32,309 nucleotides of DNA from Lentisphaerota bacterium (lineage in GTDB: Bacteria > Verrucomicrobiota > Lentisphaeria > Victivallales > Victivallaceae). Location of the stretch: assembly GCA_015061885.1 (NCBI GenBank), contig SUVS01000033.1, positions 1-32,309 on the forward strand, written 5' to 3'. Every line of letters begins with the position of its first letter. The first letter of the stretch is position 1. The notes beneath the pieces were generated by a model. The model made no database searches, was not told where the DNA came from, and saw only the letters and a list, made by a program, of their open reading frames with translations. The position numbers were made by a program, and so were the translations under genes. Below are positions 23,152 through 30,955 of the stretch, piece after piece.

Positions 23152-24171
23152 CTACTTCAGGGTACTTTCTCTTACCAGCAGTTCGGGTTTTATCAAAAGC
23201 CGTTTGGGATTAAATACTTCACTGCGTTCCAGAATAAATTTGATCGCATGATCCGCCAGCAGACCGTAATCCAGATCGACCGTACTCAATGCCGGATAAA
23301 GCATCTGCCCCAGCGGCAGATTGTCGCACCCGGCCAGAGCAACTTCGCCGGGAATATTTATATTGCAGCTCAAAAGCGTCCGGTAAACGCCCAGAGCCAT
23401 TTCGTCATTGCTGAATACGGCATCAAACTTGATATTTTTCCGCATAAAATCCTGCATAACTTTTGCCGCACCATGTGCGGTAAAATCGGCATTGAGGATC
23501 ATTTCTTCATCAACTTTTATGTTGTATCGGGCGAGCTTCTCCCGATATGCTTTTTCCATTGCCTGCGAAAAAAAGTGTTCTTTACTGCCGTTGAGCAGTA
23601 CAATACGCCGTCTGCCGGAAGCAAGCAGATGTTCCAGCATGGCTGAACACCCCGCGTAATTATCGAAGTTGAAACTGCTGAAAGTGGCGTCAAATTCCTC
23701 CAGCCCCGGATTATCCAGCAATATTGCCCCCGGACAGCTCATCAGCAGACTTTTCAACTGCCCTTCCGGGAAATCACCGATTATGATCGTGGCATCGGCA
23801 CTCTGGCGTTTGAGAGCTTCTGAAAGAATGAGAAAACTCTGATAGCTTGCATCATTGCTGAACAGCACACATTCGCAGTTGTGCCTGATAAGGTTGCGTT
23901 GAATAGTGTTGACCAGCCGGCTGTGAAAGATCGAAACCGTACTGCCGGAGCCGCCGAGGATCAGCCGCACCCGTGCCGGAGCAGAATTTTTCTGCACTTC
24001 GGGTCTGCCCAGCCGGGATAATTTGAAATACCCCAGTTCTTCGGCTTTGGCAAGAATAAGTTCACGCGTAGCCTGCCGGACTTTGGAGCTTTGCCGCAAA
24101 GCACGGCTGACGGTCATGGCACTTACATTGCACGCCGCGGCGATGTCGTTTATTGATATTTTCTTTTCCAT
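23152..24171 (-). CDS. LacI-family transcriptional regulator
   Basis: A 339-residue LacI/GalR regulator. The HTH is at residues 5-30 (ISINDIAAACNVSAMTVSRA), followed by the hinge helix segment ELGYFKLSRLGRPEV. A periplasmic-binding-protein-like effector domain follows (LILGGSGSTVSIFHSRLVN, FSNDEMALGVYRTLL, PGEVALAGCDNLP), a sugar-sensing fold. The frame is open upstream to 24291, but the LacI family begins at about this Met, so ATG 24171 is chosen. No ribosome-binding site precedes it; see the promoter entry. It is co-transcribed with the GT2 gene 3 bases downstream and lies divergent to a GntR-type regulator. Confidence 0.92.
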   Translation of the reverse strand: MEKKISINDIAAACNVSAMTVSRALRQSSKVRQATRELILAKAEELGYFKLSRLGRPEVQKNSAPARVRLILGGSGSTVSIFHSRLVNTIQRNLIRHNCECVLFSNDASYQSFLILSEALKRQSADATIIIGDFPEGQLKSLLMSCPGAILLDNPGLEEFDATFSSFNFDNYAGCSAMLEHLLASGRRRIVLLNGSKEHFFSQAMEKAYREKLARYNIKVDEEMILNADFTAHGAAKVMQDFMRKNIKFDAVFSNDEMALGVYRTLLSCNINIPGEVALAGCDNLPLGQMLYPALSTVDLDYGLLADHAIKFILERSEVFNPKRLLIKPELLVRESTLK

Positions 24172-24178
24172 AATAAAC

Positions 24179-24207
24179 ACTATAACACCGCAAAAGCAAT
24201 AAAACAA
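24179..24207 (-). promoter_or_regulatory. Possible promoter of the LacI-type regulator, perhaps leaderless
   Basis: On the minus strand TTGTTT (plus 24202-24207), a 17-base spacer and TATAGT (plus 24179-24184) place the start of transcription at or next to the ATG at 24171. With no ribosome-binding site visible, a leaderless message is possible. The -35 match is modest. Confidence 0.35.
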
Positions 24208-24216
24208 CCGTTTTAT
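24199..24216. promoter_or_regulatory. Candidate operator (inverted repeat)
   Basis: A perfect 7-bp inverted repeat ATAAAAC-AACC-GTTTTAT, overlapping the -35 of the possible LacI-gene promoter and about 35 bases from the GntR-gene promoter. It suits autoregulation by the LacI-type protein or control of both divergent genes. No repeat of the site was looked for genome-wide. Confidence 0.45.
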
Positions 24217-24249
24217 ACCGAAAAAAGTAATTTTTTTTGATTTATGCCC

Positions 24250-24278
24250 TTGACAATTATTTGCAACTGCATTATAAT
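24250..24278 (+). promoter_or_regulatory. Consensus sigma70 promoter for the GntR-type regulator operon
   Basis: TTGACA (24250-24255), 17-base spacer, TATAAT (24273-24278): a perfect consensus promoter, with a start of transcription near 24285 and a 40-base leader before ATG 24328. Such strength for a regulator gene suggests repression (by itself or by the neighbouring LacI protein). Confidence 0.85.
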
Positions 24279-24327
24279 AGAACATGAACAAAACTTGAAA
24301 AATAGAACCAGAATAGGACTTAAAACC

Positions 24328-25431
24328 ATGACCGCTGCATTTAAAAACGAACAGATATATTTTCTGCTGTATAAAAAAATCGTGGATGGCGAACTTTCAT
24401 GCGGCATGCGACTGCCGTCGGAGGAACAACTTGCCAGAGAGCTTCATGTCGGCAGAGTCACACTGCGGTCTGCCTTGAAACGGCTGGAGGAACAAAAGTT
24501 CGTCCGACGGGTACGCGGTCAGGGTACATTTGTAGTTTATTCGCCGGAAAACACTGTTTCGGCAGCCGAACCGCAGATTTTATACAGGGAAAGTATTCAT
24601 ATAAAGCACAAACTGCTTCTGCTGGCAAGTAAAGATAAATTCCGTTCCTCAAGTCTGGAAATCTGCTCCGGGGTACTTGCCCGGGCGATGGAGAAAAAAG
24701 TTGAAGTGGTGCGGATGGACTATGATTTTTTCCGCCAATGTATTACCGCCAACAAAGCTCCGGATTTGATTGAACGCGAAAATATCACCGGTATAATCCT
24801 GCCGTTCCACGGTTTTATCGGCAATGAGCCGGAGCTGGAGTTTTTCCGTCAACTGAAAATCCCCGTTTTACTGCCCCTGCCGTGGGACAGCGATATATTT
24901 TTGAATATATTCAAAACATTTGATTCGCCCATCCGTCCGGCGATGTACGCATTATTGCGTCATCTGAACAAGCTCGGCCACCGGAAAATCGCCTTCATCG
25001 GGCCGGACGGCAGCAGAAACATTCATCTTTTGAGCGAACAGGAATACCGCATTTTGACTGACCGGAATACTGATTTGTTTATAACCGCACCACCGGAACC
25101 GGAAGCAATAAGTGCCGCCTTGCGTGAATACCTCAAGCAAAATCAGCCGACAGCGATCTTCTGCTACGACAGTATATACGCTTTTTCGGTAACGGAAACT
25201 CTCAAATCGCTGCAAATGCGTATCCCGGAAGATATTTCGGCAGTGGAGTTTGCCAACAGCCCCCAGACCGCATACAGCGACCCGCCGGTATCTTCCTGCG
25301 ACCTCAAACTTACCGAGCGGGGACGCATGGCGGTAGATTATCTGATTTCCGGAGCAAGAGAAAACACGCCGCAGATCGGCTTTGAACTTGCAATAACCAA
25401 CAGTGTGAAATCAATAAATAATATCAAATAA
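24328..25431 (+). CDS. GntR-type HTH regulator with LacI-like sugar-binding domain
   Basis: A 367-residue regulator: an N-terminal winged HTH of the GntR family (FKNEQIYFLLYKKIVDGELS, MRLPSEEQLARELHVGRVTL, LEEQKFVRRVRGQGTFV) fused to a LacI/GalR-like effector domain (LLASKDKFRSS..., ITGIILPFHGF, LGHRKIAFIGPDGSR, IPEDISAVEFANS). This is the AraR/GntR-hybrid arrangement that binds sugars. ATG 24328 is chosen: AGGAC lies 8 bases upstream and the HTH begins just after. The pseudopilin and CBM/GH123-like genes follow on the same strand, so it probably regulates their polysaccharide-degradation operon. Confidence 0.92.
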   Translation: MTAAFKNEQIYFLLYKKIVDGELSCGMRLPSEEQLARELHVGRVTLRSALKRLEEQKFVRRVRGQGTFVVYSPENTVSAAEPQILYRESIHIKHKLLLLASKDKFRSSSLEICSGVLARAMEKKVEVVRMDYDFFRQCITANKAPDLIERENITGIILPFHGFIGNEPELEFFRQLKIPVLLPLPWDSDIFLNIFKTFDSPIRPAMYALLRHLNKLGHRKIAFIGPDGSRNIHLLSEQEYRILTDRNTDLFITAPPEPEAISAALREYLKQNQPTAIFCYDSIYAFSVTETLKSLQMRIPEDISAVEFANSPQTAYSDPPVSSCDLKLTERGRMAVDYLISGARENTPQIGFELAITNSVKSINNIK

Positions 25432-25460
25432 GCAAATAAATCCAAGGAGGAGAAGAAAAA

Positions 25461-26159
25461 ATGAAAAGCAACGGAAAGAGTATTTCCTGTGGGCTTCGCT
25501 TCACCCTGATCGAACTGTTAGTCGTGATCGCCATCATTGCCATTTTAGCGGCAATGCTGCTCCCCGCACTTTCGGCGGCACGGGAACGGGCACGGACATC
25601 AAGCTGTTCAGCCAATCTGAAACAGCACGGTATTGCTCTTTTGCTGTATGCCGACAGTTACGATGGGCATATTGAAGGTGTAAGTTATGCCGCAAAATAT
25701 GAAGGCGATGTAAAAAATTGTGAAGCTTGGGATACCAATCTCAATGAATTTATCAACGACAAAAAAGTTTTTGTATGTCCCAGCGACAGCGTAGGTCGCG
25801 AAGATAAAAATAAGCCCCCTACAGCATCTTATGGAGTGGCTGTGATCTACTACATAGGTTCCGGCAAACCCGGCAAACTGGTAATACATCGTATTCATGA
25901 TACGGCAGGGTTGCTTTATGCCTTCGACTATTTTCACTCATGGCGGCGTTTCGGCAAGTCGGGCAATAACATGCTGACATATGAACAGGGTGATACATCT
26001 TACAGTAAAGCAGAAGACAGAAAGTATATGTTTGCCCCCCATTCTAATTTGTCAGGAACAAACTGCTTATTTTATGATGGGCATGTTGAGTATATGCAAT
26101 ATAAAATGCCCGGAAGATATTGGCCGGACACTCGCCCCGCCAGCGAAACATTCCTTTAA
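25461..26159 (+). CDS. Pseudopilin-like protein with N-terminal methylation motif and H-X-DG tail
   Basis: A 232-residue protein with the prepilin motif [20 protein letters not shown] after a 14-residue leader and [20 protein letters not shown]. The C-terminal tail has [20 protein letters not shown], an H-X-DG-type motif with 11 residues between His and DG instead of the usual 9. It is a paralogue of the protein at 4790-5536. AGGAGG lies close before the ATG. The GntR-type regulator precedes it by 29 bases and secreted CBM/hydrolase genes follow. Probably exported and processed by a pilus/type II-like system; function unknown. Confidence 0.85.
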   Translation: MKSNGKSISCGLRFTLIELLVVIAIIAILAAMLLPALSAARERARTSSCSANLKQHGIALLLYADSYDGHIEGVSYAAKYEGDVKNCEAWDTNLNEFINDKKVFVCPSDSVGREDKNKPPTASYGVAVIYYIGSGKPGKLVIHRIHDTAGLLYAFDYFHSWRRFGKSGNNMLTYEQGDTSYSKAEDRKYMFAPHSNLSGTNCLFYDGHVEYMQYKMPGRYWPDTRPASETFL

Positions 26160-26182
26160 TAGAACGACAAGGACTGAACTCC

Positions 26183-26749
26183 ATGAAAAAATCATTTATT
26201 CTGGCAATTCTTGCCTTGACTTCAGCGGTATATTGTGCTGAAAATCTCGTAAAAAACGGTGATTTTTCTAAAGTAACCGCCGACGGCAAGGCAGAAAACT
26301 GGACAGCATGGCCCCAAAAACTTGCCGCCGGGGTCAAGGTGGAAGTCGATAAAAATACCGGACACAATGACGATCAGAGCATGGTTATCAGCAATCCGGC
26401 AAAGAAGTATTACACGCGTATCGACCAGCTCAATATCCCCGTAAAACCCAACACCAAATATATGTTCAGGGTTTTCATCAAAGGTATGAACCTTGAACAC
26501 AGCAAAAAGTGCGGCAGTGCCCGGGTTTTCATCGGAGCCAACGGCAAAGTCGATAAACCTGTAGCTCTTGTCGGTCCCGGACTTCAACGCGGCAAAGAAA
26601 AAGCGGTCGATCCGTGGAGTTTTGACTGGCGGGAATACAAAACCACTTTCAACAGCAAAAAAAATACCAGCATCGGTCTATCCATTTATCTGCATTTTAC
26701 CCGGGGTACGATCTGGATCGACGATGTGGAACTCGTTGAGGTAAAATAA
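26183..26749 (+). CDS. Secreted stand-alone CBM-like protein
   Basis: 188 residues: signal peptide MKKSFILAILALTSAVYCAE, then one galactose-binding-like (jelly-roll) module of CBM type (LVKNGDFSK opening, RIDQLNIPVKPNTKYMFRVF, ARVFIGANGK, LSIYLHFTRGTIWIDDVELV closing). No catalytic domain. It is clearly related to the first 190 residues of the next gene (shared NGD, RIDQLN, RxFIG, GPGL, W-DD-E-VE), so the two arose by duplication. AAGGAC precedes ATG 26183; the frame is open further upstream, but the signal peptide fixes the start. Its stop is 4 bases before the next ATG. Confidence 0.82.
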   Translation: MKKSFILAILALTSAVYCAENLVKNGDFSKVTADGKAENWTAWPQKLAAGVKVEVDKNTGHNDDQSMVISNPAKKYYTRIDQLNIPVKPNTKYMFRVFIKGMNLEHSKKCGSARVFIGANGKVDKPVALVGPGLQRGKEKAVDPWSFDWREYKTTFNSKKNTSIGLSIYLHFTRGTIWIDDVELVEVK

Positions 26750-26753
26750 TTTT

Positions 26754-28958
26754 ATGCGTGTAAAATCTGTTCTGCTGGTGGCGTTTGCCGGAAGTCTTAC
26801 CGTACTCAATGGAGCCAACATCCTTAAAAACGGTGATATTGTTGAAAAAGATGCCTCCGGCTTTGCCGCCCACTGGCAGATCTGGCCCAAAAAACTTTCG
26901 GACAAAGTTTCCATACGGCTCGACAACACCAACAGCAAAACCGGCGGGCAGTCGGTGGTGATATATCACAAAGACGAACACCGTTACAGCCGCATCGACC
27001 AGTTGAATGTACCTTGCAAACCGCACACTAAATATGTGGCACGCTTCTGGGCAAAGGGTCAGAACATCCAAACCACGCAAAAAGGCGGAGTGCGTATGTT
27101 CATCGGCCCGAACGGCGGCTTGAACCGTCCGATGATCCAGTTCGGCCCCGGCTTGGAAATGCTGAAAAAAAATATTCCGATGCCGTGGACTTTCGGCTGG
27201 AATTTGTACGAAAGCAATGTTTTCGGCTCCGGCAACAACAAAGAGTTGGGCGTTACGGTCTATTTCCGCAACGCATCCGGCACAGTCTGGCTTGATGATA
27301 TAGAAATCGTGGAATATACACCCGATGTGGAACGCAACCGGAAAGCCGAACACGCCCGCAAGCTCATCCGGCAGGATATTGAACAAGTCAAATCCATAGC
27401 TCCGGAACTTGAAAAAGAGCTGTCAAAAGTTGCCGCAGATGCGGAAAAATTCATGCCGTCATTACGCGATCCCCGGCAGGGAATGCCCTTTTTTGCACCG
27501 CAGCGGGAACTGGGCAGAATCTTCGGAAAATATCTGCAAAACAAATTCAAAACCTGCGATATTATCGTATCGCAAGTCTGCGACCCGCTGAAATTGCAGA
27601 GTGCGTATATCATCCCCGGCAAAGCCGTGCCGGAAACGATCACCGTTGATGGTCTGAAAAATGAGGTGGAAGCCTTTGCATTGAACATCACCAACCCCTC
27701 CGATACTGCCCAACAAATAAAAATAACAGTGCCGGAAAATCTGGAACTTTCGGTATATACCGTGATCCATGTGGAAACTGACCGGAGAACGGTCGTTGAC
27801 GATGCCATGCTGCCATTGACTTTTGAGTGCAACAATACAACCACAATAAAAATCCCCGCCGGGATGACCCGCCAGATATATTTCAAAACCGCTTTGAAAT
27901 ACGCCAAGAGCGGTACGATCACTATCAACGGCAAATCAATAAAAATTGATTACCGGCCCAAAGCGACAGTTTATCCGCAGGATTTGGATTTTACGCTTTT
28001 CTCTTACGCCTATCCCTACCGCTTCGGCTTTATTGAAAAGCACGATCAGGCACGCAAACTGCGGTTCGATATGCACAACAACGGAGCCATGCCCTATCAG
28101 TTCTGTTCGCCGTTGCCCTACTTTGATAAAAAAGGTAAATTCACAGCCTCAAAAGTGAATTGGGGCAAGCTCGATACCATACTTGCCATGACACCCAAAC
28201 CGCACAAACTGGTCATTCCCATGCCCATACATACAGTCAATCATGTTAAAGAATCCCTGGGTACAGATAAGGGGGTGGTCATAAAAGTCTTTTCGGTAGA
28301 ATGGGAACGCCGTTTGGGTATCTGGCTGAAAAACCTCACTGCCGGTCTGAAAAAACGCGGTATTGATTATAAGGATTTCTCTCTTGTATTGATCGACGAA
28401 CCGACCGACGACCGCATTGAATACATCAGAAAAACTTCCGCCGTTATCAAAAAATTTGATAAAAATCTCCGTATTTACAACAATTTCAATTACGGTATAT
28501 CTGCCAACCGGATCGCTGAATTTGTTTCGGCTTTGGATATTATAGCCCCCGAAATCAGCGAAATGACACCTGACAAGCTGAAAGTATTGAAGTCTTCCGG
28601 CAAAGAAATCTGGGTATATCATGTGCAGAACCGCTGTTATCCGGCAGATAAAATGCGGGATAACTTTGTATTTTTCCGCCAGGAAAATGTCAAAGGCTTC
28701 TCCTACTGGTGTTTTTACGACAGCCATCCCCGCTGGCAGCCGACCGGCGGGCAGAGTTACGCCATATTTTACGATGCTCATGACGGCAGCTGGCAGCCCT
28801 CCAAGCGATCCGAAGGTATCCGCGAAGGCGTGGAACTCTACGCACTGCTGACTGTACTCAAAGAGCAATCGCCCGAAAAATATCAGGAAATCATGAAAAA
28901 CGTCGATAAAACTTCCGGCACAAAGTTACGCCGTGAAGTTATGAAGTTCATCAAATAA
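26754..28958 (+). CDS. Secreted CBM plus GH123/DUF4091-like glycosidase
   Basis: A 734-residue secreted protein. After a signal peptide (MRVKSVLLVAFAGSLTVLNG) comes a CBM-like module (about 22-190) related to the preceding gene, a charged helical linker (about 195-245), and then a barrel-like domain. VLIDEPTDDR places an Asp548-Glu549 pair at the position of the GH123 catalytic dyad, with downstream WCFYDSHPRWQP and RSEGIREGVELYALL (DUF4091-like). Related to the large glycosidase at 695-4768 but shorter and lacking the sialidase-like domain. Likely an exo-acting hexosaminidase-type enzyme; substrate unproven. The strong terminator that follows ends the operon. Confidence 0.75.
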   Translation: MRVKSVLLVAFAGSLTVLNGANILKNGDIVEKDASGFAAHWQIWPKKLSDKVSIRLDNTNSKTGGQSVVIYHKDEHRYSRIDQLNVPCKPHTKYVARFWAKGQNIQTTQKGGVRMFIGPNGGLNRPMIQFGPGLEMLKKNIPMPWTFGWNLYESNVFGSGNNKELGVTVYFRNASGTVWLDDIEIVEYTPDVERNRKAEHARKLIRQDIEQVKSIAPELEKELSKVAADAEKFMPSLRDPRQGMPFFAPQRELGRIFGKYLQNKFKTCDIIVSQVCDPLKLQSAYIIPGKAVPETITVDGLKNEVEAFALNITNPSDTAQQIKITVPENLELSVYTVIHVETDRRTVVDDAMLPLTFECNNTTTIKIPAGMTRQIYFKTALKYAKSGTITINGKSIKIDYRPKATVYPQDLDFTLFSYAYPYRFGFIEKHDQARKLRFDMHNNGAMPYQFCSPLPYFDKKGKFTASKVNWGKLDTILAMTPKPHKLVIPMPIHTVNHVKESLGTDKGVVIKVFSVEWERRLGIWLKNLTAGLKKRGIDYKDFSLVLIDEPTDDRIEYIRKTSAVIKKFDKNLRIYNNFNYGISANRIAEFVSALDIIAPEISEMTPDKLKVLKSSGKEIWVYHVQNRCYPADKMRDNFVFFRQENVKGFSYWCFYDSHPRWQPTGGQSYAIFYDAHDGSWQPSKRSEGIREGVELYALLTVLKEQSPEKYQEIMKNVDKTSGTKLRREVMKFIK

Positions 28959-28987
28959 AATACCGTGTGATTACGGAAAATTCCTGC

Positions 28988-29023
28988 AAAAACGCAACAG
29001 CATGACAGTTGTTGCGTTTTTTT
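28988..29023 (+). terminator. Intrinsic terminator after the CBM-GH123 gene
   Basis: A 12-bp stem, AAAAACGCAACA paired with TGTTGCGTTTTT, a 10-base loop and a T run to 29023 on the plus strand, 29 bases after the stop. Confidence 0.9.
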
Positions 29024-29045
29024 AAGAAAAACTGTATTTAAAAGT

Positions 29046-29074
29046 TTGCAATAAAGTTGTTGCGATAGTATATT
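29046..29074 (+). promoter_or_regulatory. Promoter of the deacetylase-mutarotase-M24 operon
   Basis: TTGCAA (29046-29051), 17-base spacer, TATATT (29069-29074), with the first gene starting 45 bases downstream. The -10 matches 5 of 6 and the -35 4 of 6. It lies between the upstream terminator and the operon. Confidence 0.6.
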
Positions 29075-29118
29075 CAATACCAAATACAAATGTTACTTTT
29101 AACATCAGAGGTGTTATT

Positions 29119-30012
29119 ATGGACGGAAGATTTGATGTAGTGTTCGGTTTTGATATGGAAACCGATGTCGGAAGTTTTACTGATTACTATAACGGCGTAC
29201 AGAAAGGTACTCCCCGGTTGTTGGAACTCTTGAGCAAACACAAAGCCCCCAGTACTTTTTTCTGGACGGGTCATGCGGCAAGCAACAACAAAAATATCGT
29301 GGAAATGGTTCGCGATGCCGATAATGGTATGCACGAAACCGGTTGCCACTCGCTGGTGCATGAAACGCTCGGTGATGCCCTCTTTCCGTTGCCGAACAAC
29401 TGGCCGATCTTTCCGTTTGAAGTCGAAGGACGCATCCGCGAAGCCACCCGTCTGGTCAAAGAAGCCAGCGGAGTGGATCCCACCAGTTTCCGCTGTCCGA
29501 GATTGTGGGGAAGCACCAAAGTGGTGAATGTGCTTGAAGAACTCGGCTACAAGGCAGATGCCACCTTGCCGTTGTATTTCTACCGCACCATGTATAAACC
29601 CTATCACCCCGATAAAAATGACTGGACTCACGAAGGCGATATGAAGATTGTGGAAATCCCCAACTTCTGCGACCTTGCCATGGAAAGCAACGATCCCTAC
29701 AACCGCGACCGCGACCAGTGGCCGCTCTTCCGGACCGAAGGAGCAGATGCCCTGATGAAGAAGGTCTGGAGCTATATTGATTATGTGGAGGCCCGTGGAG
29801 TGCGTCCGGTGTTGTGCTTCTATCTGCATCCGTGGGAATACTATGAAATGCCATCCGTTCTGGATTACGGCGAAGCCGAAGTCCGCCCCCACCGCTTTAT
29901 TACGCTCAACTGCGGTGATGTTGCGGTCAGAGAAATGGATAAACTCCTGACTGCACTGACTGCCGCCGGCGGTGTTTATAAAACAGCGGGAGGCTTGAGC
30001 GATGAGTATTGA
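29119..30012 (+). CDS. NodB-type polysaccharide deacetylase-like protein (no signal peptide)
   Basis: 297 residues with a NodB homology domain. Motif 1 FDMET (Asp12), metal-binding HSLVH (His77, His81), RCPRLWGS (motif 3, Arg about 123), and FYLHPWEY (motif 5 His about 239) are all visible, so the metal site looks complete. No signal peptide or membrane helix, so the enzyme is cytoplasmic. It resembles the Helicobacter PgdA/PuuE-like (cyclic-imidase/allantoinase-like) branch of the CE4 fold, so the substrate may be a small amide rather than a polysaccharide. AGAGGTG lies just before the ATG. It is first gene of a tight operon, overlapping the next gene by 11 bases. Confidence 0.85.
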   Translation: MDGRFDVVFGFDMETDVGSFTDYYNGVQKGTPRLLELLSKHKAPSTFFWTGHAASNNKNIVEMVRDADNGMHETGCHSLVHETLGDALFPLPNNWPIFPFEVEGRIREATRLVKEASGVDPTSFRCPRLWGSTKVVNVLEELGYKADATLPLYFYRTMYKPYHPDKNDWTHEGDMKIVEIPNFCDLAMESNDPYNRDRDQWPLFRTEGADALMKKVWSYIDYVEARGVRPVLCFYLHPWEYYEMPSVLDYGEAEVRPHRFITLNCGDVAVREMDKLLTALTAAGGVYKTAGGLSDEY

Positions 30013-30952
30013 AAAACTTTTCAATATCTGTAAAGAAAACGGCCGCCGCCCGATCATGATTTCCAGCGGCAATTCGGCAGTAGTCGCCGCCTTGAGTATG
30101 GAAGGCAGACTCTTTTATGCTCACGCCGGAGAAATGACCAGTTTGTTCCGTCCGGAAGCGGCGGAAAATATAAGTAACAGCAAAAACGGCTTTTTCAATC
30201 CCGGCGGCGACGGTCTGTGGCCCGCACCGGAAGGCACTTGCTTCGGTTACGAGTACAGTACCGGTTCGTGGCGGGTACCGGCGGCGATGTCCGGAGCCCA
30301 ATACGAAGTTATTGAACTTAACAACGACAGTTTTACTATCGCCGCTGAAATTGATCTGGTCAACAATCAACTGCTGGGTATTCCCTGCCGCTTTATCCGC
30401 CGGAGCAAAGTGCGGGAAACTGCCGACGGCACAACCATTATTGAACAGTACGACGCCATCGAATATATCGGCAACCGGGAATTGAGCCGCAATGAATTCC
30501 TGTTGGCACCGTGGTCGCTCTCGCAGTTCTTTGTGGACGATAAAACCATTGCCCGCTTCGGCACAGTAAAGGGCGAAGTCCGCGACCTCTATGCCCCCAG
30601 CAAAGATCTGCTCTCGATCAAAGGCGATGTAACCGAAATGGTTCACGACAAAGTCAACCGCATCCAGCTGGCGTTGCCCGAAGAAAGCAACTTTGTAGAG
30701 TTGATCGTGCCGGATAAAAAGCTCGTCATCAGCCGCAGTTCCGCACCGCTGGCAGATGGACTGGAAGCAGTGGATATTGCCGATGCCCCGGTGGATGTAA
30801 AACCCGCCGGAGCCGTGCGGTACAGCATTTACAACGATCCATCCGGCTTTATGGAGCTGGAAGCGGTGGGCGGCTGTGTTAAAGAAAAACTTGTTCCGGG
30901 AACGGTTCTCGGAGTAAATATAACTAATGTGATAAAAAAGTTGGAGGATTAA
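30002..30952 (+). CDS. Mutarotase/galactose-epimerase-fold protein, function unknown
   Basis: 316 residues that look like an aldose-1-epimerase/DUF-type beta-sandwich (many short strands, aromatic clusters: NGFFNPGGDGLWPAPEGTCF, ATIEQYDAIEYIGNRELS-like middle). It has no signal peptide. It may act on a sugar ring or bind a carbohydrate; catalytic His/Glu residues were not assigned. The ATG at 30002 lies inside the deacetylase end, with GGGAGG 8 bases upstream, so translation is probably coupled. The M24 gene follows by 3 bases. The three genes probably act in one cytoplasmic catabolic route. Confidence 0.6.
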   Translation: MSIEKLFNICKENGRRPIMISSGNSAVVAALSMEGRLFYAHAGEMTSLFRPEAAENISNSKNGFFNPGGDGLWPAPEGTCFGYEYSTGSWRVPAAMSGAQYEVIELNNDSFTIAAEIDLVNNQLLGIPCRFIRRSKVRETADGTTIIEQYDAIEYIGNRELSRNEFLLAPWSLSQFFVDDKTIARFGTVKGEVRDLYAPSKDLLSIKGDVTEMVHDKVNRIQLALPEESNFVELIVPDKKLVISRSSAPLADGLEAVDIADAPVDVKPAGAVRYSIYNDPSGFMELEAVGGCVKEKLVPGTVLGVNITNVIKKLED

Positions 30953-30955
30953 ACA

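Noticed and set aside
23152..24291. Start of the LacI-type protein at 24291
   Set aside because: The family begins directly before the HTH at 24171; the extra 40 residues are not LacI-like.
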